Part shown: piece after piece, positions 7,871 to 18,779 of the stretch
Layout: each line of letters starts with the position of its first letter
Position numbering within the stretch: position 1 is the stretch's first letter
From: Escarpia spicata
Lineage: Eukaryota; Annelida; Polychaeta; Sabellida; Siboglinidae
Assembly (NCBI GenBank): GCA_963995525.1
Contig: OZ023216.1
Span: 33,961,774 to 34,025,773, forward strand
DNA length: 64,000 nt
Reading direction: 5' to 3'
Notes under the pieces: generated by a model
Database searches by the model: none
Told to the model about the DNA's origin: nothing
Seen by the model: the letters and a program-made list of their open reading frames with translations, nothing else
Program-made: the position numbers and the translations under genes

Positions 7871-8013
7871 AACCAATCAGACCGAACGTACATCAAGTGG
7901 CTTCCCTTAACACAAAAACTGTGCACGTTCATGAGACAGGTGACATCCGATGGCCCCAACGAATAGCAATGTAACTACTCAGAATAACGCCATCTACTGG
8001 CCATGACAGATCT

Positions 8014-8289
8014 CTATTCGTCGACACACTTCCGGAATTGGTGAAACCGTAGAGGCCGCCATGACAGGTCGTCATGACATTCAAGTAACTTCCGATACGA
8101 CGTTACTTCCGGCGTAGCGGCCCTAGTAGAGGCCCTCTCGTGTATATCACTTCGTTCTAATATGCCTTGCATTTCGATTTCGAGTCGTTGCAAGACACTT
8201 TCGATAGCGTTAGCAGTCGAAGGACGTTGCGGTTGAATGTTTTCCAAAATACGGGGATCGACCAGGGCCATCTTCTTTGTATATTCCAT
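8014..8289 (-). CDS. Right-arm copy of the interrupted unknown gene, chimeric C-terminus
   Basis: The first 52 or so codons match the left-arm gene at 6371 (MEYTKKMALVDPRILENIQ, ending ERSDIHER). The inverted repeat then ends and 40 unrelated codons follow (ASTRAATPEV to FRKCVDE) before the stop. The ATG at 8289 has the same ACCATGG context. This copy therefore lacks the conserved domain of the left-arm gene and is probably a by-product of the arm junction. Confidence 0.45.
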   Translation of the reverse strand: MEYTKKMALVDPRILENIQPQRPSTANAIESVLQRLEIEMQGILERSDIHERASTRAATPEVTSYRKLLECHDDLSWRPLRFHQFRKCVDE

Positions 8290-8478
8290 GGTCACCTGAG
8301 ATGGAGTTTATCGCTGAGGCATAGTAGGCGCCTGAGATGGAGACGAGAGTGTCGAGTTTGTTGCTGGGATCAAAGACACAGATGTCGAAGTGAGCGCCGG
8401 GACAAGTGAATTGAACAACGTAGTGCCTGTCGACGTAGTGTTTGTCGATGACCTACAGCGACTGTGGGCAATGTGTCG

Positions 8479-8488
8479 TTTTATACAT
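8479..8488 (-). promoter_or_regulatory. Possible TATA box for the right-arm MEYTKKM gene
   Basis: TATAAAA on the minus strand lies just past the end of the minisatellite frame and about 195 bp before ATG 8289. A short upstream frame (MPQR) precedes that ATG. The segment is absent from the left arm. Confidence 0.3.
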
Positions 8489-8504
8489 GTCTATTGCAGT
8501 GGAC

Positions 8505-8972
8505 TCAGTGGAATTTCACGCGATAAACCGTCTATTGCAGTGGAATTCCGTCGAATCGGTGGAATCTCACGCGGTAACCCGTCTATTCTGGTGGAATTCC
8601 GTCGAATCGGTGGAATCTCACGCGGTAACCCGTCTATTCTGGTGGAATTCCGTCGAATTGGTGGAATCTCATGCAGTAACCCGTCTATTCTGGTGGAATT
8701 CCGTCGAATTGGTGGAATCTCACGCGGTATCCCGTTTATTCTGGTGGAATTCCGTCGATTCGGTGGAACCTCACGCGGTAACCCGTCTATTCTGGTGGAA
8801 TTCCGTCGATTCGGTGGAATCTCACGCGGTAACCCGTCTATTCTGGTGGAATTCCGTCGATTCGGTGGAATCTCACGCGGTAACCCGTCTATTCGGGTGG
8901 AATTCCGTCGATTCGGTGGAATCTCACGCGGTAACCCGTCTATTCTGGTGGAATTCCGTCGAATCGGTGGTA
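8505..8972 (-). repeat. 51-bp minisatellite, about 9 copies (right arm)
   Basis: Same unit as 5990-6262 in inverse orientation. Copies at a strict 51-bp period are very alike. One minus-strand frame (8491-8988) reads RNSTRIDGLPREIPPIR nine times, starting MSDKKIPPIR and ending at a TAG made where one copy reads CAATAGAC. Confidence 0.85.
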
Positions 8973-8974
8973 TC

Positions 8975-9110
8975 TTTTTGTCCGACAAGTTTGGTTCTTG
9001 TCACTCGTTGGTCTAAGTGTTTGGTGTTTCGTTTGTCCAACAAGTTTGTTTCTTGTTACTCGTTGATCTAAGTGGTTGGTGTTTCGTTTGTCAGACAAGT
9101 TTGTTTGAAT
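8975..9110 (-). repeat. 55-bp repeat, about two copies (right arm)
   Basis: Matches the 55-bp unit at 5585-5985 in inverse orientation (ACTCGTTGATCTAAGTGGTT and relatives). Confidence 0.7.
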
Positions 9111-9195
9111 GATTGGTTCTTGCATCAAAGTTTGATTCGTGGAAGTCGTTGGTCTTAGTATGGTTAAGTAAAGACACAAGATAAGGTTTGCACAG

Positions 9196-9201
9196 TTTAT
9201 T
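9196..9201 (-). terminator. Polyadenylation signal AATAAA of the right-arm transcript
   Basis: Counterpart of 5516-5521 at the same distance after the arm frames. Confidence 0.45.
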
Positions 9202-9303
9202 CGTGAACAACACAAACGTATTTACATGTCACAAGAACCAGAGACTAGACATTGATACAGAGTCTTGCCAAGTTTAATCGTGTACAAGACAAAAGAAAGT
9301 TCT

Positions 9304-9516
9304 TTACAGGTCACCCTCCATTACTGCCAGAACCACATGTTTCATAGTGTTTCGCCACTGTTTCGAAACGGCTTCTTGCAACCAAGTATTGATATTACAC
9401 AACTGTTCGAATGTCACGTCGGATAGATTCACACCTGCATCTAACAAAACACTCAAACAGAGTTGAATTAATGGTCTCGACAGCCTCGTCAAAATGCATG
9501 CAAATTTGAATGTCAT
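9304..9516 (-). CDS. Right-arm copy of the short helical frame
   Basis: 70 residues, same length as 5189-5401. It differs at three residues (ILTRL for TLTRL, and the last few, VMEGDL for VKEGNL). The TAG that separates it from the frame upstream is kept. Confidence 0.3.
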   Translation of the reverse strand: MTFKFACILTRLSRPLIQLCLSVLLDAGVNLSDVTFEQLCNINTWLQEAVSKQWRNTMKHVVLAVMEGDL

Positions 9517-9555
9517 CAGATAATATACAATCGTGATGAAATTTACTACGATGGT

Positions 9556-9819
9556 CTATCTTGCAACACGACATTGTCGTCTTGAGAGTTCAACAACGGC
9601 ATCTGCTATGTGTCGTGCCAGCGTGTTCTTCATTTCGGTCACGGGGAAATCAATGGTAAAGTTCTGACCAGCAAAGTCAGGAGCGGAAGTTGCGACGTTG
9701 GCAGCATGGGTAGAAGTTGTGACATTGACAGCGTGGGTAGTTGTGACGTCGTTAGGAACGGAAGTTGGTGTCGATGATGTTCTGTTGTCGTTAATCGTCT
9801 CTGTCGACACAGAGACCAT
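9556..9819 (-). CDS. Right-arm copy of the Thr/Ser-rich frame
   Basis: 87 residues, matching 4886-5149. Differences seen include FPVTEMK for FLMTEMK and HIADAVV for HIAGAVV. Both bounding stops (TAA before, TAG after) are conserved between the arms. Confidence 0.3.
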   Translation of the reverse strand: MVSVSTETINDNRTSSTPTSVPNDVTTTHAVNVTTSTHAANVATSAPDFAGQNFTIDFPVTEMKNTLARHIADAVVELSRRQCRVAR

Positions 9820-9822
9820 TCG

Positions 9823-10739
9823 TTACCGCTTTGGTGGTAGCGGGCCTTCAATGTAGTTCTGCAAGAATATTTTAATATTTAAAAATATTAAAGAATGCAT
9901 GGGAATAGTACACCGTTGTTAGAGTACGGTGATACAAGGACCGGTGGGAAACAATGACAATAAGTGACATGAGAGGAAGTAAGGTGGCAAGTTGTATGAT
10001 CATAAAGATAAATTGTCGACAAACATTACCCGTGGACGCAACCATATAGGGAGTTAAGACGTTCTCAGATGTTGATATGAAGGACAACGTAGGGGAGCCA
10101 TAATCTTGGAAGCAAAGACGTGACAGAATATTGTGTACCCGGATGTTAACAGGTAATAGACGAGTCCAACCATATAGAAAATAATAAAACGGGGCGAAGT
10201 TTTAGCGGAAGTAAAGACACAGTTACCATTTAGGGAAAGTATATAATAAAACAATATAAAGTATGACTCACCACAAGCGCGTCCAGCTCGGCGTCCTCGG
10301 CCGCCCTCTTCCGGCGGGCACAACTGCCGTCGGTGACGTGGCGCTTGCTATTATTTTTCCGTGTGAACGACGACCCACAGTCCGGGCAGGTGAAGGGTCT
10401 CTGCGATGGTGGTAGTTGTCTCGGAGTCGGTAGGGACTCCTCATCGGCAGCGCTCGTTCGAACCATAATATACATGTCAGAGGCCACGTAACCATGTCGT
10501 TCTCAATGCAAATGTCCCGTATCGTCGACAATCATACGCTTCTTGCAGTATCTGCACCCGATGTAGAAGGGAGTATGCTTGCGTACTTTGTCGATAAGGA
10601 AACCTCTGACCTCGATAACAGGATCGGGGCTTACTGTTGATTCTAGAGTTGAGATGTCCACGACGTCTGGTTCCGACGGCACGGAAGGGCGGTTGGTCAC
10701 CGACATGGTAGGTCGGCTCGTCACTCGAGTCTGCTGCAT
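9823..10739 (-). pseudogene. Right-arm zinc-ribbon/zinc-finger gene, nonsense-mutated
   Basis: Exon 1 is 10272-10739 (468 bp, as in the left arm), the intron 9859-10271 has the same GTGAGT and TTGCAG ends, and exon 2 is 9823-9858. Two base changes turn the left arm's CAATGC into CATTGA, giving a stop at 10503-10505 in place of the third zinc-ribbon Cys. The second finger region downstream remains open with His and Cys in place. The start ATG 10739 has about 100 bp of leader after its TATA box (10826-10833 region), including a short upstream frame MLKTP. Likely a dead copy, or one translated only from an internal start. Confidence 0.6.
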
Positions 10740-10939
10740 TGCGAGGTCGGTACTAGGGTGTCTTCAACATGATGATGTTAGCCGTGGTGTCGTCGTAATA
10801 CGAATGACGGTCCGATTGGCAAAACACCGCGCTTATATAGTAGGTAGGTAGCGCTACTGGTAAAAATAAGGTGGTTTTAGTTCAAGGCCTACCCGCTATG
10901 GGGCGCTGTTTTAGTTCACGACCTCTCCGATCGATGGCG

Positions 10940-11035
10940 CCACTTGACCGTTGACCTAAATTTGGGTGTTTGACCTTGACCTTACCTTGACCTACGTCTG
11001 GGTACTTGACCTACATCCGGGTACTTGACCTTCCA
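10940..11035 (+). repeat. Cluster of TTGACC/TGACCT half-sites
   Basis: At least eight TTGACC or TGACCT units occur in about 95 bp, partly as a near-exact repeat of CTTGACCTACATCCGGGTA. TGACCT is the nuclear-receptor half-site (AGGTCA on the other strand). They lie just outside the right arm. Could be a short degenerate tandem repeat rather than a regulatory site. Confidence 0.4.
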
Positions 11036-11489
11036 CTTCCCCGGTGGAAATCCCTATTTTTTAACATGGGATTTGCACCGGGGCGCGCCAACTGCCTACG
11101 CTGATTAACCTGACTAACTACTGGCGACGATGCAATTTAAGCGAATTTGAATTTTTAAACGCCGCCAGTGCAACCGCATTGTCCCGCCGAAGCCACAAAC
11201 TGTTGTCGCCTACCCGAAGCGGTTAGGCAACCGAAGCTTCCCAAGTACAAAAACGAAAAACGAGTGACGCTGCAGTCCTATTTCGTTTTCCGTTATGATA
11301 CAGTGAAAATGAAAAACGGTTTGTTTTATTGTTATTTTGTTTTTCTAACATATATTAGAAATACCGCGAACAGTAGGTTGTATTCATTTTTCGTACGTCA
11401 AATGTGAAAACGAAAAACGAGCATTGTTTGTTTTTTCCATTTTCGTTTGCAATTTTCAAAACGAAAAAGGAAAAGACGGTATATAGACG
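11036..11489. other. Spacer, no supported feature
   Basis: AT-rich sequence with a recurring ACGAAAAACGAG-like motif, but no gene or clear element boundary. Confidence 0.3.
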
Positions 11490-11686
11490 GACCGTCTTCA
11501 CGTGAACTGATTTCGGCGTGTGGTCAAACATTTGCTGTCATCACCAATATCGTAAACATCTTCCTTTCTTGCGAGCGGTCCTTTTCTTCCCTGCGACGCC
11601 TCAAGTGGTGGTGGTGTCAGTCGAAAATGACAGAAAGACGGCTCAATGGCCTCGGAATGTTATATGTCCATATCAAATCAAATTAG
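11490..11686 (+). pseudogene. hAT transposase C-terminal dimerisation fragment
   Basis: The frame reads IVNIFLSCERSFSSLRRLKW, then MTERRLNGLGMLYVH, the signature of the C-terminal dimerisation region of hAT transposases (ERSFS..RR.K, with RLNGL.ML.VH). Only the last 65 residues are present and no BED finger or catalytic part is seen upstream. Remnant. Confidence 0.65.
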
Positions 11687-11989
11687 CTTCCCACCCCCGA
11701 AGTTTTTTTATGTAAAGCCAAATCACTGCACGAGAGGAAATTATCTTATAAAACAATATCAGACGCGTGTAACTGTTAGACCGATATTTCATTTATGATG
11801 CAAAGCTGTCGATTTTTATATTGTCATTTTGTACAAATTATTTATTTTCATGTATTTTTTCATTCCCACGCATCATGCGACCGACACAGAAACAATACTT
11901 GAGCAGTGGCAAAATTCTTCACAAAATAAGCTAGATTGCACTACGTGGGGGTACATTTTCAACATTTTCCGAGAGACAACCCCCGCGTG

Positions 11990-12105
11990 CTTTTCTGTAT
12001 TTTTTACTGCCCCCCCCCCAGTTTTTGTTAGCCTGGCTACGGCCCTCCCTCTCTCACACACGCGCGCACGCACGCACGGATGCATGCACACACACACTTA
12101 CACCA
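11990..12105 (+). repeat. Low-complexity C run and CA/CG microsatellite
   Basis: A run of about ten C near 12010 and alternating CACACGCGCGCACGCACGCA with CA repeats at 12052-12100. Confidence 0.6.
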
Positions 12106-12367
12106 CGACGTTTAGCTATAATAAGCGATATGCAGAATAATTAACGAGCGAATGTAATACTATTCTAAAACGCCAAAGGAATTATAAACCATACACGGGA
12201 GCGTATATTTTGCAATAAAATGGTGGTATTCCTCTATAATGATGCAGCCCGACTGTGTGTGTTATTACGCGACCATTTAATTATAATTGTAGCTCCACAC
12301 AATTTGCAAACTTTAAGTTTGATATGAAAACATCGTTAATATGCTATGGACGCAAGCAGCCACTTAC

Positions 12368-12580
12368 CACACACCAGGAACTGAAGGTGACGAGCAGAAA
12401 GATGGAGAGTATGAGCAGGCCGACGGACTCCCAGTGCGTATTAAAATGCTCGGCGAACTGCATCGACCCATTGATGCACAACCAACAACTGACGCTGGCG
12501 AGCGGCATCAGCACGAGGAAGCACGCAAGGTCGCCAATGAGGTTGCGTCGATCACTCGCCCTAGCGGGATGCTTCAGCCA
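12368..12580 (-). CDS. MARCHF2/3-like: MARCHF2/3-type membrane RING-CH ubiquitin ligase, exon 2
   Basis: This 71-codon exon joins in phase 0 to the RING-CH exon at 17892-18212: the first ends RPFLD and this one begins WLKHP, matching the RPF..WL junction of vertebrate MARCHF2/3. It carries the two membrane segments of the family, LIGDLACFLVLMPLASVSCW and VGLLILSIFLLVTFSSW, joined by a short loop with LCINGS. The acceptor is GCGCAG|TGG (12581) and the donor GTG|GTAAGT (12367). These ligases sit in endosomal and plasma membranes and ubiquitinate membrane cargo. The expected next exon (usually starting SFRYH) is not found to the left, so the gene either runs past the window edge across the inverted-repeat element or is broken. 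Confidence 0.8.
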
Positions 12581-14639
12581 CTGCGCGAATGACATCACAC
12601 CCAGACCTAAGCTAAATGACGTTATATTCATTGTGGACAAATATCTAAAACATTATATTTATAATTATGCACAATTTGACGACACGTTGTAGTCCAAGTT
12701 ACACGCTTGCAATCACTGACCCCTATATATTATACTGTATGAAGTGCAACGTGTTTTTATCAAGGAGTGTTGTTTTTCTACGAGTAACATCAATTGGCTG
12801 TCCTCCGTTGAACAAGTACACGCTTCACTTAGAACACAACATCCAGCACCACATCATCAATGCAAGATGGCAAGGACATTGCTTTCCAAATTGCACATAT
12901 ATGACTTACTGTTTTCAATGATACCATCGTCATACAAAACCATGCTTCTAGCAACAAGGCAGTAGTGATCCATTGCCATTGTGAAATTGGAGAATGTGTA
13001 GCGGCATTGTACGAAGATAAATGATACGTGGGGAAACGTGTCGGTCCAGAAAAGAAAGGGAGGATCGAGGTAAATAGCACGGAGCTTGCCATGTCCGTTA
13101 CTTAAATCGTTGATATTCTTTGTACCAACGATGCTGCCCGCAGTCTACGTTTTCATCGTCTATTTTTTTCTCTGCTCAGTGCGGACAAGATAAGCCATAG
13201 ACATGTTATATCTTCTTTCTGGACATCACGCCGTGTTCCCACTATCACATGTTGCGTCAACTTGTGTGTTCTGCATGATGTCCGTTACGAAATAGGTGAA
13301 GATTAGATTAGCATTAGTGTTTTTTGAAGACAAACAGGTTGGAAACAATACAATAGCGATATGAGTCTAATACCTATACTTGTTACCCAAGGTAATTGCA
13401 CTGTAGACGTCGTTTCAATTATTTATATTGTGTTTGCCCATTAAAATATTTAAGAATCAATATAAAACACTTTTTGTTTCAATGAGTCCATACGCGTATT
13501 GTTAACAACGAATGTTGTAATAATATATGATGCAATAATATGTGTAACTGGTACAGTGTCAGCGAAAAAAGTATTGAATTGTACCCCAACACAAAAATTA
13601 ATTTCAAAGTCCTTTGGACTACATTGCGAGTTTGTAATTATTAATGAACTGTTTTTTTGGTGAATCGTAGTTACAGATCATTAAGGGTTATGGTGGAAGA
13701 AAAATGTTTAGTGGAGACTATAATTATGCATGCCAGTGAAGATACACCTGGAAATAAAATATTCGAGTAGACTGTTTCGTGAAGATTGTATATATTAGTT
13801 AATGTGTTATTAAAAATGCTATAGACTTTTATCCCGATACTCTGCTATTTAGGCCAATTTTGCCAATTCGACCCTCCCCCAAATTGGAAAGATGAAAGAT
13901 ATGAACTATGATAAATTGTATTTGTTCACAAGGTACATATACATGTACACAGCATGCATTTTGACTTAAAACAGTAGCAATTAATGATATAATACCGATT
14001 GAATTGGAGTGAAGTAATAGCTGGAACATGTACAGTAAAACATATGAATAATATTCCGTATAATTTTAGCTAAATATGCTTTAACCTTACAACTTAAAAC
14101 CTACAGGCACCCAGAAATTGTGAAATCTGTAGTAGCAGCATGGGTCTAATAGATTAAAGCTGTACACATAAGACACAGTCCACATTGAGGCAATCATTGT
14201 GTTCAACACTGGGACAATGGCAGGCAGAATAAGCTGGCCAGATTCTCTGGCAGTGCCAATACACAGAAGTTGGCACCTGGCCAGGTTCTGCTACAGTATT
14301 GAAGGAACAGGCCATGAGGTGCCCTTAGAATGATTCAATCAAATACAGATTACTCGTGCATAGTAGCAGTACCCTAAGATACGTCTATGCAAAATTTGAG
14401 AAAAAGTTGCTGAACGGTCTTCTTTTTTATATGGCAGCTAACGGCGGACGCATAATGATGGCATTAGTCCGTTGGACCTTCTGCCCAAAGAACTAAAAAA
14501 CTGAGAAACTTTTTTTATGTTGCGAAAAATACGCATGATGTTCGTTACGTTTATATGGTCAGTTTTGCTGTTGTTATAAATGTATCCAGCTCGAGATATA
14601 CCCGTGTAGCTATGGATAACTTTAATGTACAAGACTTAA

Positions 14640-17125
14640 CAAGATTGTCACCCAGAGAATTAACTCTAGATAGCAGGTGGACAAAGAAGCCCTTTCGCTT
14701 ATCGAGAGTCCAAACCTTTTATCTACTTATATCCTATTTCTATTTCTATTTTCATAACCATTCAATATTTTATACACTTCTATCTGATCTCCTTTCAATC
14801 GCCTGGTCACTAGTCTTGTTAAACCACATTCGTTTAGGCGTATTTCATAACTATGATCCCTTAGTTTTGCTATCTTCATTTTAGTCGCTCTCCTTTGTAC
14901 TCTTTCTAGCATATCTATGTCCTTCTTGTGATATGACCTCCACGCTTGTATGTAATATTCTAAATGAGACCTAACTAATGTTTTGCTCAGCGGTATTATT
15001 AGGTCTTTTTCCTTATACACTATATTTCGCCTAATTAATCCAAGGATTTGATTTCCTTTTGAAGCTGCAATTCTGCACAGCTCTGAAACCTTCATATCAG
15101 CACTAATGGTTAACCATAAGTCCTTTTTTATGGTAGTACTTAGTACAGTACCCCCGTTGTATATTGTACATCTTCGTTTCCATGTACTGTGTGGAGGCAT
15201 TTACATTTCCAAAAATTGCACAATATTTGCCACTTTTCAGACCATTTGATCAACCTGTCAAGATCATCTTGTAAATGCAGTCTATCTCCATCACTTTTAA
15301 TCCTTCTAAACAGTTTTTTATCATCCGCAAATTTCAACACCTTGCTTATTATATCGTCCAGATCATACTGCATGACCTCGCTTTCAGAAACCCATGTTGA
15401 GATGGGTTTATTTAGTTTTGTTTAACAAGAAAATCCACTTTGTAATCTTTAAGTAGTCTTTCTAATAATTTGCAAATTACCGATGTTAAACTTACTGGTC
15501 TATAGTTCTCTGACTTGTTTCTCTAACCTTTTTAAATAACAGTATAATGTTTGCTTCTTTCCATTCTAAAGGAATCACTCCCTCTTCTAATGACAAATTG
15601 AAAATTGTTGTAAGCGGTATGCTAATTTGTTCTACAATTTCAAATAGTAGTTTGGGCGGAATCCCATCCATTCCAGGTGATTAGTATCCTTCATTGCCCT
15701 TATTTTCTTAGCTTCCATTACCGGTGTTACAATTAACTGTCCTAAGTAGTACGATTCTGCCCCCTTGAATTTAGCCTCTGGTACTGGCAATGAACTAATA
15801 TCTTCACTAGTAAACACCGAAGTAAAATACTCATTCAGGTCTTCTGCCATCAAGAATACTTCTGATATTATATTTCTTGCATTATCTTCTAGAGAACCGA
15901 CGTTATCCTGAACTTTCCGTTTGCTTCGAACATACGCATGAAAACTCTTGCTATCGTGTTTTATATTACAAGGTAATTTTATTTCAGCAGTAGCTTGGTT
16001 AAGTGTTTCTTTATAAATGTTGTACTCTTCATCATTTCCAGTACGTCTATATTATGACTTCCATTTTTTTAATGGCTTTTTTCGATAAGTGTTTCTTTTT
16101 GGACCGTTTCTCTTGTTTTTAAGGGAACAAATTTAACGACGATGCACTCAATTTCACTCTAAGATATTCCAGCATTCTGTTGCTGTCTTATTCTTAAGTG
16201 TTATTCCGGTCTAGCTTTGCTAAATATTTCCACATCTTCCTTTGTGGACATTATTACTGAACTGCTTTTTACTAGTCATTTCTGATTTTACTTTGATGGT
16301 AAAGTGTATCTGGTTGTGACCACTTCTCCCCAGTGGCTAACATATCTTGACATTGTCAACTAATTCATTATGTGAGAACAAAACTATGTCTAACACATTC
16401 TCACCCCTGGTTGGTTCTAGCACATATTGAGAAGGGAAACTATCTTATACTAAAACTAGAAACTTGTGGTCCTCATTCCCCACATTCTGTAGAGATTTCC
16501 ATTGTATATGCCCCCTTTCCATTTAGATGGAGGCCATCTCTCGTGTACATATCTTCCCTCCAAAAAGAGTATCCTCATAAATATGTGAATCCCACCCACT
16601 CGTCTTCACATATCTGCTCAACTAGTGCGTTGACTGCCATCCTCTTGCAATTTCTATATGTTGCCCCCTTCCTCCTATTACTGGCATAATTCCTGAGAGA
16701 ATAATCTGTTCAACTCTTGTGTTCTTTAGCTTCCTAACTAACTGTCTGTACTTCTGTACTATCCCAGTTTTTCCCTCCCTGTCAGCATTATCTGTCCCTA
16801 CGTGTACTAGTATAGACCCTCCCTTGCCATACCCCAATACCTTCTCTACCCTATCAGTCACATGTTCTGTCCTACCCCCGGTAAACAAACAACATCCTCC
16901 CTCTCACTTAGTGTCTTATATGTATTTCTCAGAATAGAGTCGCCCATGAACACCCTACCCTCTCTTTTCTCAATGCCCCCTTAATCACTGCCTCAGAGTA
17001 GCTCCTTCTCTGGTTTGCATCTGACAGGTTGTTGTCTTTCCCCCTGCCTGTCTTCTCTCCTCTCACATTGTTTTCCGTTCCATTCTTTCCTGTCACCTTT
17101 CCTCCTCTCATTGTCCTTCTCGTCT
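14640..17125 (-). mobile_element. CR1-like LINE, decayed copy 1
   Basis: Read on the minus strand: ORF1 remnants with a Gly-rich charged stretch (near 17000) and an SGNH/esterase-like piece SILVHVGTDNAD (16622-16888), as in CR1 ORF1. The end of the endonuclease follows after a deletion of about 620 bp relative to copy 2. Reverse transcriptase pieces include YFTSVFTSEDISSLPVPE (15632-15853), KFADDKKLFRRIK with an FADD active-site box (about 15310) and the thumb/C-terminal region HLEYYIQAWRSY and LERVQRRATK (14727-15200). Many frameshifts and stops. The 3' end near 14640 matches that of copy 2. Sits in the MARCHF2/3-like intron, antisense to nothing, same strand as the gene. Confidence 0.85.
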
Positions 17126-17131
17126 ATCACT

Positions 17132-17632
17132 TGTTCCTGACAGAGGAACTATCCGCGCATACAAATATGGCAATTCAGTGTATAACCAATACAAATCACA
17201 ACTGTTTTTGTAAAAGAGCAAATGTTTTGCAATTATTCTGCATGTGACGGGCATCATGTGATTGAAATATAAATATCAATGATGTTGCGATACAGAGGGT
17301 GGCAAGTGGAATTGTCAGCAGAATGTGCAAAAACATTAATAATGCAATGTTCACATTTTTATTTGAGGCAAATTGCACCTACATCCGACGCAAACCATTG
17401 TTCGGTCAATATACGCTACACACCTTTAATGTTTCTTTGCAAAAGAGCTTGAAGTAATATTTCAGTTGATATAATTATCACATTTTAATGTGGACTAAAT
17501 TTTATGATATGGCTAACAAACGAACTAATAATTGGGCACATTTGCTCTTTTACAAAAGCTGTATCAGTGTTTTATTGGTTATGCACTGAATTGTCATATT
17601 TGTATGGTCGGATAGTTCCTCTGTCAGGAACA
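17132..17632. mobile_element. Foldback MITE with ~100-bp terminal inverted repeats
   Basis: The left 95 bp (TGTTCCTGACAGAGGAACTA, continuing to TTTTGTAAAAGAGCAAATG) reappear in reverse complement at 17535-17632. The terminal 17 bp are themselves palindromic (GTTCCTGACAGAGGAAC). No coding capacity in the 300 bp between. It lies directly at the 5' end of the CR1 copy. Superfamily not identified. Confidence 0.75.
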
Positions 17633-17704
17633 TGTGGAAATGAGTGTATTTTTATTTTTTCATAAAAAAATGGAATGGGAACAATTTCCGTACACTGGCC
17701 CATA

Positions 17705-17831
<127 letters not shown>

Positions 17832-17891
17832 GCCTATAACATATTATTTAGAAGCTTGATCAAAGAAACACAAATGAAACAGACTACGTAC

Positions 17892-18212
17892 ATCTAGGAA
17901 GGGCCTTGGGTGATTTTCTGTCTGGTACTGATAGTGACAGATCTCGCAGTTGTTGCTGTTGGATGAACCGAGCCAACGCTCGACACATGTACGGTGCACC
18001 GTTCCCATTGTGCCCATGCAACGACACGGAGAGATGAGCGGCTCCTTGTGACTCCCCTCGTGACAGATCCGGCAGATTGGTCCGTCAAGACTGTTACGGA
18101 GATTAGTTAGGTTGTAAGTCTGACTGACACCTGTTGTTACTTGCGTTTTTGCTTCTTGATAAGGGACGATGTTAACACATCGACGTAAGACACAACAGAC
18201 ACCTGGTTTCAT
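17892..18212 (-). CDS. MARCHF2/3-like: MARCHF2/3-type membrane RING-CH ubiquitin ligase, exon 1
   Basis: 107 codons from ATG 18212 to the donor GAT|GTACGT. Residues 47-92 form a complete RING-CH (C4HC3) domain: Cys47, Cys50 (ICRICHEG), Cys63, Cys65 (PCRC), His73, Cys76 (VHRTC), then VERWL, Cys89 and Cys92 (CEICHYQY). This binds E2 enzymes. The motif order, GPICRICHEG and the following PRPF are typical of MARCHF2/3 rather than other MARCH proteins. The N-terminus is short and Cys-rich (GVCCVLRRC), as in vertebrate MARCHF2. With exon 2 it encodes 178 residues of an expected 240 or so. No TATA box is evident upstream; a 21-bp direct repeat (AAGTCAGATGTAATGTTT) lies at about 18238-18275. Confidence 0.88.
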
Positions 18213-18281
18213 TGGTGGAGCTCCCTGCTGTTTTGTTTAAGTCAGATGTAATGTTTAAGTCAGATGTAATGTTTGTTAAGG

Positions 18282-18330
18282 TGTGTGTGCGTGCGCGCGT
18301 GCGTGCGTGTGGTGCGCGCCCGCACTGCAC
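18282..18330 (+). repeat. GT/GC alternating simple sequence
   Basis: GTGTGTGTGCGTGCGCGCGT and related purine-pyrimidine alternation, just upstream of the MARCHF2/3-like start. Confidence 0.7.
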
Positions 18331-18779
18331 ACCTGCATAACTGATCAGTCTCCTTTTAATAAAATTTGTCCAGTAACATGAATATGTGGTAAGCGCCTCA
18401 AATCAAACCCCTGTTCTAACTTGAGACGTTTTGCAAACTACATATCTTGCATTTGCTGAATATGTAGATATATGGTTGCAGATTATCTGTGCAAAATTCA
18501 ATCATGATAGGGAGAAAGACAGTGGGTGTGCGAAATTGAGAGAAAAAAACGTGTTTTTATTTCAAACAATTATTTCAACAGCCTGTATTTCATTGTTGAG
18601 TTATTGTACAATAATCACATTTCTGCCATCTGTTTCAGGGATATTGGCAATACTATAGTCATCCAGTTCTTTTTTCCAGAACAATTAAGCCTTAAACTGT
18701 TTTATACGAATTTTACTTAAAATGGGAATGTGGGAAGATCACTTATGCTGCTAATATATTTTCCCATGTTTTCTCAACC

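Larger units (their letters stand above)
8133..10838 (-). repeat. Right arm of the large inverted repeat
   Basis: This is the reverse complement of 3928-6534. It contains the same genes in reverse order plus extra copies of the 51-bp minisatellite, fewer 55-bp repeats, about 200 bp of leader before the MEYTKKM gene that the left arm lacks, and about 78 bp of leader before the zinc-ribbon ATG. Outside the TATA box at its far end the two arms are unrelated. Confidence 0.85.

Noticed and set aside
8390..9071. Long plus-strand frames of about 208 residues over the right-arm minisatellite
   Set aside because: The 51-bp unit has no stops in several frames, so all read as long repeats. The minus-strand frame that joins the downstream gene is the only one with supporting context.
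3928..10838. Interpretation of the palindromic element as a Helitron, Polinton or known virus
   Set aside because: No Rep/helicase, polymerase B, integrase, packaging ATPase or capsid protein can be read; the RPA-like ribbon alone is not enough.
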